A stretch of 64,000 nt of DNA from contig NC_092678.1 in assembly GCF_964355755.1 (NCBI RefSeq), forward strand, positions 25,586,365 through 25,650,364, written 5' to 3'. Each line of letters opens with the position of its first letter. The stretch's first letter is position 1. Below, piece after piece: positions 42,960 through 55,200 of the stretch. The position numbers and the translations under genes are program-made. The notes below the pieces were generated by a model. The model was not told the origin of the DNA and did not search any database. It saw nothing but the letters and a program-made list of their open reading frames with translations. The stretch is from Antedon mediterranea (Eukaryota > Echinodermata > Crinoidea > Comatulida > Antedonidae).

Positions 42960-45900
42960 GATGCATAAACTTGCGTTGTTCTTTAAAGTTGTTTACGGCT
43001 TTATCTTTGGATTTGTCAAATGCATACAACGCTCTGAAAAGAAAAAATGAACGAAAAACCAATAATCAACGAGAATAGGACAGGAGACATTCTACAAAGA
43101 AGGAAATAATCTGCGTCAACTAACCTGTATAGAGGGCGCACAAATTTCATTCTTCCTTGTCGGCTAACAAAATCCAAAGCTGGCTCGATTGCAGGCTCGT
43201 GCTTGGAATTAATTTGCAATTTCAACCACCTGTTAAAATATGCAGATTTATTAGTTAGCATTGTTTTTTTGTACTGTTCATTTTACCCCACACTCTTTAG
43301 ATAGAATGATCAACATACAGGAGTCAACCTTACCTGAATTTAATTTCTGAATTCTTGGATGCGCTGAATTGATAATTCTCGTCCATGGCTAGCAAATGAG
43401 ATTCTGGAAGTGTAGCCCGCTGGTGATTAAAATAAATAGTTAATAATTAACCTCAATTTTTAAACATTCTAATTTAGCCAAGTTACTTTTGTCACCAATT
43501 TCTAAGTGAAAGTGAACTAACCTTATGGAGTAGTTGTTCGAGGAACTCTTTCTTCTGCATTGCTGAAAAGTCTGCAATATCGTCACTATTAAAACTCTTT
43601 AAATCGTCTTCAGATGCCTAGAAAAAGACAGTTATTTTGTACGTGATTTTTTGGTGTTATAAAAAAGAATTCTTATTGAATTTGCCTCGGGTCACTCCTG
43701 TTAACTTACTTTACTCCAACGGTCACTCAGATTGGTGCAGGCATCTGCCAAAATAGTGTTGTACCTAACGGAACAACAAACAATGTATTTATTTCTAGAC
43801 TCTTTGTCTTTTATATCTTCCTCTGAATATAATTTGTAGTTTTTTTAAAGAATTCTGATCGTAATTGAAAAACAAATAATGCACACATTTCTTAAGTTTC
43901 TATGTTATATTTATATCTCCCTCTGAATATACTTAGCAGTTTAAAAATTATAATTACTGTATTTCTGATCTTAATTTTTTTTTGCTCTAAAGACTTACTG
44001 GGGTTTAACTGGTGGCATCCCTGGTTTAGTGAACCACGCATCCCAATCAATGCTATCCAAAATATCGGCCGAGACCTGAAATTAAAACACATTGCAATTA
44101 ACGCAATTGTGTAGTTGTTAGCAAAACCATCTATGTTATTAATAAATTTAAAATATAATTTTTACCTTGTTTTTGAAATAGCTGAGAAAGCAGTCTTTCC
44201 ATTCATCTGTTGTAATGCTTTTGAATGCAAACTTTTTAACATAATGTTTCAAGTATCCGTCCATTTCCTCTGCAAAATGAATTTCGAAACATTACAATAT
44301 TTACTTATCGTCAAATGGAAGAAGTTGGGATTGGGTCCTGTGCAACTCACGGCAACCATAGTAGGATTGGGTCCTGTGCAACCATAGTATGGCGTTACCA
44401 TTCTGTATTTCATTTCTTAATTGGACATAAAAATACCATGCACAACAGGGGCCAAGATTATAATTTCTAATAAACAATTCCTTGAAGAAGTCAATTTACC
44501 TGAACCTCCGACGAGCGTTTCAAGGTAAAACAGAAGCGTGTGACCTTTTTCGTAGGGAATACTTGAGAAAGCGTCATCTGGGTCGCTGCCCTCTAGAGGT
44601 GGAATGAGTTGTGTGAATTTGTGGGTCTCACCAAATGTTTTGACCTATAGAGTAGTAATACAATTGTAAATGTGAGCATTTTTTGGAGCGATAACAATGT
44701 CTTTATTTTGTTAGTTTGATAAATAGATACTAACTTACACTGTTAATAAGGTCTTTCCAGCCACCTTAAAAATAGTAAAAAAAAAAAAACGAATATCAAT
44801 CTGAAATTACTGAACAAATGACCATACTGTTTTTTTACACAAATATGTATTTTGATTAATATGTGTAATGTACCTATGGCTTGGAAATGTCTTGTCTTCT
44901 CATCAGTCAACTTAGCAATTATTTTCCGTTCTAAGTAAACTGTGTGTCCCTCATTCAACCAAAAGTGTTCCCAATTGAGGTTTGTTACAAAGTTCCCGGT
45001 CCAGCTATGGGCGATCTCGTGAGCGATCACGTTAGCAAGTGACTTGTCACCAGCTAGGAGTGTCGGAGTGACGAATGTAAGACATGGATTTTCCATTCCC
45101 CCGAATGGGAATGACGGAGGGAGCACCAGAAGGTCATAGTGACCCCAAATGTATTCACCAGCTATGGACTCTGCTGCTGCTATCATCTTTTCTGTCTGAA
45201 ATTTAAACAAACATTTTTCTAGCTTATTCTAATTTACTTTTTATTATATTCGGTATTGGAATCATCAGTTCAAATCATAAACTACTACTATCAATTTGAA
45301 TTCGGAAAAAAAACTTACATCTTCAAATTCCATAGCAGCATCTTCCACAATATCTGCTTCCGACCAGACGGATGAACGTGGACCAATTTGCCTGTAGTTA
45401 AAAAAAAAGACAGTTGCGTTATTTCCTGAAACAATGGCGTGCTGGTATACAATTGTACTATGTAAGTAATTTTAATTGCAGAGGATAAATCGAAATTGTC
45501 ATCATCCCATGATGGAGGGGCTGACTAACCTGCTATCCAGGGCACCAACCACAACAGCAAATAAGTAACTTGGTATTGGGACGTTTTGCTCAAATTTGTA
45601 CACTCTCTGTGTAGCATCAGTAGGTGAAAGTTCATTTCCCATTCTAGTAGCACTCATCAATGCTGTTAGCTCTTGTGGAACTGTCACCTATTACATAAAC
45701 ATTTAGTATGTGATGTGCCCATATATGGACATGATGATGTCATATCACTACCATATTTGGGCATATCACTACCATATAAATAATAATAATAATAAACAGT
45801 ATTTATATAGCGCCTAATGGATCATTTATTACTACCAAATTGATTTAGATGATCATACATACTTACATTTGCCTGATATGTGACTTTGACTGCAGGGGTG

Positions 45901-47144
45901 TCCTGGCACGGCATAATGCTTCTTGCATGTATGGGCTAAAAAGACAAACAAAATAGAAAAACTCTAAAGAACTATCACTATAAATTGTTAATGTTTAGTA
46001 TTGTTTGTAAATGATTCCAGAAATCTGTTACTATCACCTAACACTATGTCAATGACCTACTGCAATGTTTGGCAGCATTGGTCATCAATAATGGTCAGCG
46101 GAAAAAAACTGGTCTGCTTGACCAATTTACACTTTTTAGTTTGTCTTACTTGGCACTGACTGTAAAGGTAAGGGTGTTTCTTTCCAGAGGTCTGCTCCGG
46201 TGCCATCCAAGCCAACGCCGATGCATCAGGAGAGGTCACATACTCAATAGCAATCTGTGCAACACTTCCCCTGTAAATAAACGGTTTCTATTGATGTAAT
46301 AATAGCTGTACTACACTATACATTATGCTTAAATGAACAATAGGTTTGTCTTCCCTACCTGCAGATGCTAGCATGTTTTACATATATATGGCTATCTATT
46401 TGATGTAATGTTGATACATTTTAATGTCATTTTCCATCAGATTTAAATGATCCCAGAACAAAAAAAAACTATACCTTTTCTGTGTGTTCAGAGGCAATTT
46501 TATTTCTAGTGGCTGTCCATATGGCTTGACGGTTTCTTTCAGTTGAAATTGCAATTTCTGGCCAGTCTCGAAGTCTTGTACAGAGTGGATTGTAAGGTTA
46601 GATGTGTCTAAAACCTTAATAAATGATAAAGTGGATTGTAAGGTTAGATGTGTCTAAAACCTTAATAAATGATAAATTATAGTAAATTAAAAATTAAATT
46701 GGAAGAAAACACTGTTTATGTGAACTTTATGATAAATGAAGATATGCTCTCAAATTATTACAGCCACTGTTGTGCATTGGCTACTTAGGTAATCATACAG
46801 TACTTCTAAATCTACAAACTACGTATTTTATTGCTTGTTTTTTTACTTACCAAGTGAGTAACTGAATCTTCAAGTGTTTTTATGTCGAGTACAGCGGTTC
46901 CCTTGATTGTTTTCTCTGCAAAGTCCACGGCCCAAGTTAGCTTTATGTTCGTGGTTATAACTTTATCTGGAGATGATAGCGATGAAGAGTCAACTCGTCC
47001 CATATTTTTATGATAAATCGTTGATATATAAATCTGTATTATGTTGTAGAACAAAGAAGAAATTAGCCCTATGAAGATGAACACAGTTACAGTCGACAAC
47101 CGGCGCGAGATCATAACAAAAGGGGAATTCCTTTTTCTAACCAT
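42916..47144 (-). CDS. LTA4H: Leukotriene A4 hydrolase (M1 family) with N-terminal extension
   Basis: Bifunctional zinc enzyme: epoxide hydrolase (LTA4 to LTB4) and aminopeptidase. Exons: 47144-46851, 46614-46475, 46270-46150, 45935-45867, 45687-45530, 45391-45319, 45195-44874, 44764-44739 (26 nt), 44644-44500, 44269-44166, 44075-43999, 43764-43710, 43617-43522, 43419-43334, 43229-43125, 43033-42916; phases agree, 662 residues. GGMEN (E320), HEIAH at 344-348 and E367 match human E271, H295/E296/H299 and E318 at a constant offset of 49. GRMKF carries the carboxylate-binding Arg and Lys. Human Tyr378 corresponds to Phe427; Tyr383 (Y432) and Asp375 (D424) are kept. Residue M48 aligns with the usual start (615 residues, human 611). 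The extra 47 residues include a hydrophobic stretch at about 19-40. RNPEP is less likely, because alignment with LTA4H is near collinear. Confidence 0.95.
45706..45830. mobile_element. Family A MITE fragment joined to a retroposon tail
   Basis: GATGTGCCCATATATGGACA and two ATATCACTACCATAT units (45706-45776) belong to family A, without ends. They run directly into TAATAATAATAAACAGTATT and TATATAGCGCCTAATGGATC, the reverse of the tail at 30.36-30.40 kb. The retroposon tail seems to have truncated the MITE. LTA4H intron 4. Confidence 0.8.
46585..46676. repeat. 46-bp perfect tandem duplication across the LTA4H exon 2 acceptor
   Basis: Two identical 46-bp units (46585-46630, 46631-46676). The first contains the last 30 bases of exon 2 (as numbered on +) and its AG acceptor; the second lies in intron 1 and carries the same exon edge and AG. 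Two identical 3' splice sites therefore lie 46 nt apart. Confidence 0.95.
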
Positions 47145-48984
47145 GTCTCACCAAACTTCCTGGTGACCTCAATTAGCCTATATTGACATTTGGAATAAAC
47201 CATTATTGAAAACGGGGGTGTTGAAATCTTCTTCATTATCTTGCTAGAGCGTATCCGGACAACTACCTTCTAGACAAATTACCATCTGAAAACTACATGG
47301 CGCGCCCTTTACATTAATGTGTATTATCAAGAAATAAAACCTAATAACCTATAAAGTATTTTTAAAATATCACAATTTATGATGATCATTTGTTATTGTC
47401 CCAGTCTATCAACATTCCAAACTTTCCCGGATGGTGGCGCTAGATTTAAAAACACAAACACGTGCGACATACGTCACCGAAGTGGCAGACGACTGCTTTT
47501 TTGATGGATGATTAATTATATTTTGTCTAACTTTCTAATTGCAAATTTTGAATTATTATTGGAATTACGTGAATACACATATGCATATTGTTATTTATGA
47601 AGAGATGGTTACATTAAGTAAAAGGCATACAACATAAAGTAAGTCAGTATTTTTATGGTATAGATAGAATAGTACTACTAGCCTAGGCTAGGCTAGTTGT
47701 AGTCGAGTTGGCATAGCTAGTACAGTAGTACTACTAGGTAGGCTAAGTTACTAGTCTAGGCTAGTAGTACATAGCCTAGCCCCCCCCCCCCCCATGCCAT
47801 GCTCCACCACCATCCTACGTAGCTCCCTCCCTGGTTCTAGTAAGTGGCATATTAGATGTTGATATTTATCCTCCTCATCTAGGCCTAGGGTATGCTCACA
47901 TATTGTCATAGTTTTTTGTTCAACAATAGATATTTTTAAGTGGTAAAAATAGTGATATATTATTAATTATATGTCATTGTCAGTACATGTTTCCAGTTTT
48001 ATTGCATTTTACTAGTTTTTCATATTCTGATGTTTGAGTGATGTTTTAGGTCTTACTATTTTATAACATTTTAAGCTTGTTTCTTTGACGAGAGTAAAAT
48101 CTGGAATAGTTTTTGTGACTGTCACTTAATATTTATTTTGATTTCTTTGTAAAAGCCAGAGGATCTATGTTTTCGCTCTAAATTGTTTAAAAAAAATTAT
48201 ATTTAATCATGAAAGTGTGAAAAAGACAAATGTTTAGGGGTTCATATCCTGGAGGAGGGTCCATCTGTAAAAATCATCAATTTGGGCCTAAAAAATAACA
48301 TATTGTGATATCCCAAGCAACCCACAATTTGAGAAAATCTAGGTTAGGTTGAAATAAATAAATGAAATATCTGGCTGACCGAGTTACTAATTGAACATTT
48401 TTTTTACAACATTACATGCAGTAGTAATACTAGTAGTAGTCAACTCATCAATGCTGTACAACCCTTCTGAATGTGTTTTACAAATACTGCCCTCTATAAT
48501 GTTAAAAAGACTGTAGGTAAACTATTACTATACTACAGTATTATAGAAGAGACAAAAAAGTCACCATAAAAAAAGGAACCAATTAAAATGGCTGCATTAA
48601 TTTAAGGTACACAGTTAGAAGTTGCGCCAACCATGTTTATTCACATGCCACTGCATTGTGTTACCTGCATGTTGAGGGCATCAACGTGAGCACGTTTTTT
48701 TCTTGTAATTATATGAATCACCATCCTCCATAACTAAGTAGAACATATTAATCTTTAAGAACCAACATTTGGGTCAATTCAGTATAATTTGTTACTTGCA
48801 ATTTAACATTGTATGCATCATGAGAGGAAATATAATCACTCCTTAAAACAAGTAATGTTTATTCATGATGAAAAGCTGATTGTATATATCATATCAGACT
48901 GATGACTATTAGGAATCAGGCTATAATAGCGCATAATGCAAAAGCCTCATGCTTACAGTATATAAAAATGCCAGAAAATATAAA

Positions 48985-49060
48985 AATGATTATTATTATT
49001 TATATATGCTTGGTGACCTCTTCAGTCAAAGACTGGTCTCCCAGGATAAGAGGGCCCAGA
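48985..49060 (-). mobile_element. Retroposon tail family (GAAGAGGTCACC), copy 2
   Basis: On the minus strand: GGGAGACCAGTCTTTGACTG, then AAGAGGTCACCAAGCATATA, then AATAATAATAATC. Same order of words as the 9.7-kb copy, including the GGGAGA(A/C)CAG block. Confidence 0.5.
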
Positions 49061-50749
49061 TATGAGATAATATTTTTATTAAGTTTTTTTAATTATTCTG
49101 TCAGTCTTGGTAGGTTGTGAATTGAAATTATTTTTGAATTTTTCTAGCATTCTTGAATGATGACCAATCTAGATAATAAACTATAACAGTTTTAGTTTAG
49201 ATATAATCTTATTGTTTTAATTGGCAATTTAATATATTTATTAAATAACAGGTGTTGGTAACTGTGGCTGGTAATAGGAAATAAAAATATTTCCCAAGTC
49301 ATTATTGAAGTAACGTCTGCTGTTCCTACAGTCTATGCTCTGGTACACTTATCTTATAATATCCTTTCCTGTCAAAAACATCAATGAAAGCAAGTATTTA
49401 ATTTATGGTTTTCATACATAGTTATAATGTGTTGTTAAAATCTACCAGCTGGAAAATTGTACAATAATTAAACTGGCATTAACTGAAAAATTTGTTTAAA
49501 AAAAATTGTTTGCATTATGATCATTGAGGCTTTCAAGAATAGAGTAATTGAATGGCTAGGAAACATTGTAATTACCAGTATTTCAATCAATTATTTTTCA
49601 TATTTTATTTTTTTGACTAAAAAAGGGAATATATTGTAATATTGTGCCAAGTCCAATTGAATATTTCTTTTCTCACCCTCAAAATGAGTGGAATAATCAT
49701 GCGCTAATTTTTATCTCTTTAATAATAATATATTCATTAATTAAATATTAATTAAATTATTTTAAAATTGGTATAAATTTGGCCAAGCTAAGCCAATTGC
49801 ATATAAAAAAAACTGTGATGGTATTATGATACGTATTGGTGGTGCATGATGGGAAGACGTAAATGTTGGAAATCAGTAATTTCCTGTCTTGGTATGACGA
49901 CGATGTCCAACTAAATCCTGTTGCACCTAGATCCTCTAATGTATAACATTATAAACAAATTTCAATAACAGCACCTCAGTTTTCCATTTTAATTTGCAGA
50001 TTATATTTTAACATGAAATATAAGATTGAAATTAAACCATCGTTGTCATTCATGCATTGGACGGATTATTTCATTCGCCCCATAATTCATATTTTTATTA
50101 TATTGCAAAAATGAATATGATAATAAAATATCGACCAAGTGTTTTTAAAATCTAATCTAATATGACAGAACAGTACACATAACTTTAATACAGAATACTG
50201 TACTTAGACCATATAAGCACGGTTCTTCTCTATTGTGCCTTCAAATTTACTACTGTAACTGTATAGACCAAAATATATTTTATAAGTAGCGTTTGTAAGT
50301 AACATTGTAGAAGATTTTTGTTCCTAAAAAATAATTTTAAAAATGTATTTATAGCAACATTGGAAATTTTATGATTACTCCGTTCATTAGTGGTTGTAAT
50401 ATACTGTACCAAACTACTTCTTTGTTGTACGGTTCAAATCTGACAATTAGTCTTTGTCAAAGGCACTTTCTGATTGTCTAGTAATCTAGTAGTATTTTAT
50501 AATTTTTTGTAATCTTTGCATAAATTCTGAGTTTTAGAAAATGAGTATATTGATTTTGGTACAATATTCTACTCATCTCTGTGTATCCTACTTCATTGAC
50601 TTGATGATAGTAATGATACTACAGTACTTTTAATTGGCTATCTCTCACAAAGTGTGGGGTTCAACCCTAAACTAAGTTATTTTATTACACCAATGGGAGG
50701 ACAGTCACAACTTGCACCTTTTGGCAGCGTATCACCAGTTCTTTGAATT

Positions 50750-50820
50750 TGAATTTGAAATATTTTTTTTTTCATTATACTGGGTGACCTCTTCAGTATA
50801 TAACATAATAATGATGCATT
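50750..50820 (-). mobile_element. Retroposon tail family (GAAGAGGTCACC), copy 3
   Basis: On the minus strand: ATACTGAAGAGGTCACCCAG, then TATAATG and an A-rich tail. Shortest of the three copies. Confidence 0.45.
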
Positions 50821-51227
50821 AACATGTGAAATCAATGAAAACCAAAAGTTTGAAACTTTAAATGTCATCATAATCATATAAACAGTCAGTTTACTTATCT
50901 GTCAGTTCGTGTTTAAAGTGCATTTTTGTACACTAAATGGGTGTTCTAGTTGCAACATTCTTTATCAATAAATACCAAAGCCTACCTAAGTCGTAATGGT
51001 GCACATTTTTATCTTTATATAGGCTACATAAGATGATGTTGACACCAAAATGTTATGTCTGTACATTTGGTGTTGTTGACCTTATTATTTAAAAAAGAGT
51101 CAAGTGTACCATTTTAGCGTAAGATTCTCGCCGATGTAATTCATCATTGTATCCAATCAGAACATTTCCTATTGTGGAAAACCATAGCTTTAATAGTTTT
51201 ATCGAGACTTCCTTGATGTCCCTAACT

Positions 51228-51365
51228 GATGAGCGCTCACTGACTAAACCCAGAGCTTACAGGGGCCCCTGAGCAGAACCCAGAGGAAACTTACAGCCTT
51301 TAAAATATGTCAAAAAAAGGCTGAAAACATTGTTGAAGGGCCAAGTTGGTTCCTGAAGTAAGAAA
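51228..51365. mobile_element. Family I repeat, copy 2 (inverted)
   Basis: GCGCTCACTGACTAAACCCAG, then GCTTACAGGGGCCCCTGAGC and AAGGGCCAAGTTGGTTC, is the reverse complement pattern of the 10.2-10.35 kb element. Confidence 0.55.
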
Positions 51366-51897
51366 CTCATAAACAATAAACATTGCCCTTAACAATAACA
51401 TGTACTTATTGATCTGCGGTTTATATTTTGACTTCGCTATCAGCTTTTTATGCTAAAGCATCATAACTCCACTTGTGAGAACATAGCCATAAACCATGTT
51501 GATTCCAAGAAATGATTTTCTCGTTCGTTCCACTAAATGCAAGTTGTATTCTGTGCTTTAATATCAAGTAGATCCATCATCAGGGAATTATACATTTTTA
51601 AACGTGTATTGGTGTAAAATATGAAAAATAATAAAGATGAAATAAAAATTTGAATAGGCCATTTTGTAATTTTAATTCAAGTTATTCAGTTTTTGTAAAA
51701 ACAAAATTAACAAAAATTACAATTTTGCTTATAAAAAAAGCAAAAAAAAAAAATTACATTTATTTATTTATTTATTTATTACCATATTTACTGAGGGTAG
51801 CCTATCCAGTTCCTAATAGAACTGATCATTCAGGGCCCTCGACAATCCAATCCAGACAATAGGCTTCCCAGTCCAGTTTTTTCTTCAAATTTACTCT

Positions 51898-52030
51898 TAA
51901 TCTCTGTCTACACTATCAAACTAGTTTGACAAAATAGTCTGATGTGCCCAAATATGGTAGTGATACAGTATACCCAAATATGGTAGTGATATGTCATTAT
52001 CATGTCCATATATGGTCACATTTTTTGTAT
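51898..52030. mobile_element. Family A MITE, copy 10
   Basis: Starts AATCTCTGTCTACACTATCA, has two CCCAAATATGGTAGTGATA units and ends in CATATATGGTCACATTTTTT. The right terminal repeat has been lost. Confidence 0.85.
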
Positions 52031-52284
52031 TGTGAATAACTATTAATGGCCTATTCAACAAATATTTGTTTTTTAAATAAATTAATCAAAAGCACCAATT
52101 TGATTTAAATATATCTACCTAATTAGCACATTTGTGTTATAATAATTGCATGTTATATTTTTTTAATATTATTTTTTTTATAGAAAATTCTTGATATAAA
52201 TGATGAAAAAAGTGTCATTTTCAACGACTGTTTTTCATTAGACATCAAAATAAATGTTTGTTTTTTGCATTCTTTCAATCCTTT

Positions 52285-55200
52285 TCATGTGACGGTATCA
52301 ACCATTTTGATTGTCTGTTTTCTAAACTTTTCTCTGTTAGATGTGTTCCTTTGGACGTGGTTATAGTTTGGTGGTTCCTCATCTATAATAGGCCTAGAAG
52401 AATTCACTTCAATTTCAGTTCTATTTTCATCATTGCGAACACTAATTTCAGCCGTTTCCATAGTTTCTATATTATCCACAGAATCACGATTGATCACAAT
52501 ATTTTTCAATAATTTAGTTTCTTTCTCTGAATTGAGTTCGGTTTCTATTTTCATACAAAGATTATAATCTGGTGGCGCTTCACTATTAGCAACAGCGTGG
52601 TGATGATCAGTTGATGAACGACGGATGGAATCTGAAATAGAAATGAAAATTAGTTTGATGATACAATTACAAGACTATATTAAAATTATCACAACGATAT
52701 AAAACTAGATTGAATTAGCATACACTTAAGTAATTTTAGCTGGTATAGTTTGTGGATTATGCTGCCGAGTTAAATGCAATGAAGCATTGAAACGTGTAAA
52801 CGGAATTCTCTAATTAAAAATAACCAAAAACCATAACTGATCACATCGCGGCGGCTCGTCAGAGTTCATCCATAGTACACTGCCCTCAAGATTGTACCCT
52901 ATTTAATGGTGTTTGAGATAGATCTATACATAAATAAACTTCCAAGATTTAATGAAATGAGAATTATTAATTAAATTGTGTTTATTAAATCCTTGGGAAT
53001 TATGATTCCCCTTTGGCGATTTCACAATCCATATGGAACTAAAGATGTTAGAATTTTGTATAGTAATGGAAATCCTGGTTAGTATACACAAATTATTTGT
53101 TCACATTATTGAATTAAATACAAAGATTGTATACATTATTTAATGAACAGCAAATTCATGTTTAATGAAGTTGAACCCCAGCAATATGATGCATATCTCG
53201 TCATTACCGCTGTCTGTCCTTGTACGCTTATTTCTGTTCCCTATTATTTTATCTACATCCTCTTCAATTTATATATTCGCAATGCTTTTTGAAGTACAGT
53301 AATCTTTATAGTAATAGGTTATGCCCGGAGTTTGTGTAAATACATTTGTAGCGGTATTCTATCATTTTTAATGGATTAGTATTAATAGACTTGGCCCAAG
53401 TCTGTAGTTATTGACTTTGTAGTAATTGTCTTTTTTATGTTAGTCCACCAAGTTAGATTTTCGATTTTTGTCTAAAAACTACAAATTGTAATTGATGAGC
53501 TCTAAGTATTGTAAGTATGAAATGCCATATGTGCCAAAATATTTATCTTTGTAGTTATTGTCTTTTTTATGTTAGTCCACCAAGTTTCAATGTTTGTCTG
53601 AAAACTACAAATTGTAATGTAATTGATGAGCTCTAAGTATTGTAAGTATGAAATGCCATATGTGCCAAATCATCTTTTTAATAATTACGTTCTAGAACCT
53701 AGACTATATTGTATTATCTGCAGTTCAGTATTCAATTATTATTACTCTGCCTGCACATGTGCCTGGGAACATCATCGACATCTGCGACGATCTGCAACTT
53801 TTGTTTTATTTCACATTTATGATTACACAGCTTTCATTAATAGTTGAATTATGATACTAAACACTTCAACTATGTTTTTGTTTTGTTGAGCTAGACTCTC
53901 AGTCTGTTTTTCATAACTATACATTCTCGCAATACCGGACACCCTTAGGCTAGGTTTTGGTTTTCTGGAAACTTGGAATTTGAGAGTAATATTGTTTTAG
54001 TTAGTTAGTTCCTCAATCATACTAGTACAGTAGTATCGGTAGCCATTATTGTATTTCTAATAAATTAAAAGTTAACAAAATACCAATAAATAAAACATTT
54101 GTGTTTTATACTTGATTTTAGATAAATTTAATATATTAATTATTTATATTACACCTAAATAAATTCCTGTCATTTGATTAAACGATTGTGGGTCACATGG
54201 TGTGCAATAGTACGCAGGTCACATGGTGTGCAATAGTACGCAGGTCACATGGTGTGCAATAGTACGCAGGTCACATGGTGTGCAATAGTACGCAGGTCAC
54301 ATGGTGTGCAATAGTACGCAGGTCACATGGTGTGCAATAGTATGCACTATTTAACAATTTATTAGAAATGTTCACCTGGTTTGTACTACTAAAAGTTGAT
54401 TGGTTTGTTAAGAAATTTCTAACTCATATAGTAATTTCTTTTTACCATTTACCATTACATTTTTTATTCTTTGTTTTTTTATAAAAAAATTTAACTTTGC
54501 AAGCCAGTGACAATGACTACTGTAGCTGTGGAGGATTGTAAAGTAGTAACTAGAAAAAACTGTAATTATCAATTTAACAAAGCAATAGTACATTTCTATA
54601 GATCAATTAATTATATTATTATTATATTACAGTCCTATAATCCCCTGTAAGCCATTGTTCTTAACATGTGCATTTTCTATGTTGCTATACAAAGGCTGAA
54701 TAAGCCTACAATGTAAATTATACAAGTGTCTAATTTTTGTAGTTTCCTGAGGTTACTCACTCTTCCCTGTTAATACAAAGGTTATCATTTAAAAGTTCAT
54801 GTAATAAACATTTTAGAGCACCATATTCTTCTATTCCTGTTCGTATTAATGTGTTATCTGTCAGCATTCCTAGATACACATGATATTTTACACTATTAAA
54901 GTACTGCAATTTCTATTTTACAAACAAACTTTGTTCACCCAGTATGGTAAATACTGTAGATAAATCCTTGAATTGGTTATGCTTATTAAATATGTATAAT
55001 AATAACCAACTACTCTCGTAGCATATAACAGATTACCTCTGGGAATTGATTTCATATTGCAATGAATTTTTAAATCTTTTATATAAAGCAACATTTTGAA
55101 TTAACTTTTGAATTGATACCCAAAGGCCTATCCATATGTAGTAGGTAGCATTAGATGTATTAGTACATTCAATATGCCTATTACATGAATATAACGATTG

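Larger units (their letters stand above)
47145..52284. other. Intergenic region, no gene recognised
   Basis: The first 350 bp upstream of LTA4H are moderately GC-rich (GGCGCGCC at about 47.30 kb; ACACGTGCGACATACGTCACC near 47.46 kb) and may be its promoter. They could also be a promoter firing to the right. The rest is AT-rich with frequent stops. It holds a poly-C run (47781-47793), two inverted copies of the 9.7-kb retroposon tail, a family I copy (51.23 kb) and a family A MITE (51.9 kb). Confidence 0.5.

Noticed and set aside
43016-47144. Aminopeptidase B (RNPEP) as the identity of the M1 gene
   Set aside because: The constant 49-residue offset to human LTA4H across zinc site, GGMEN and active-site Tyr, and the 615-residue length from M48, fit LTA4H better.
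52285-52554. Single-exon 89-codon gene starting at 52554
   Set aside because: The frame continues upstream to an AG acceptor at 52632-52633 and joins two upstream exons in phase, so it is the last exon of a larger gene.
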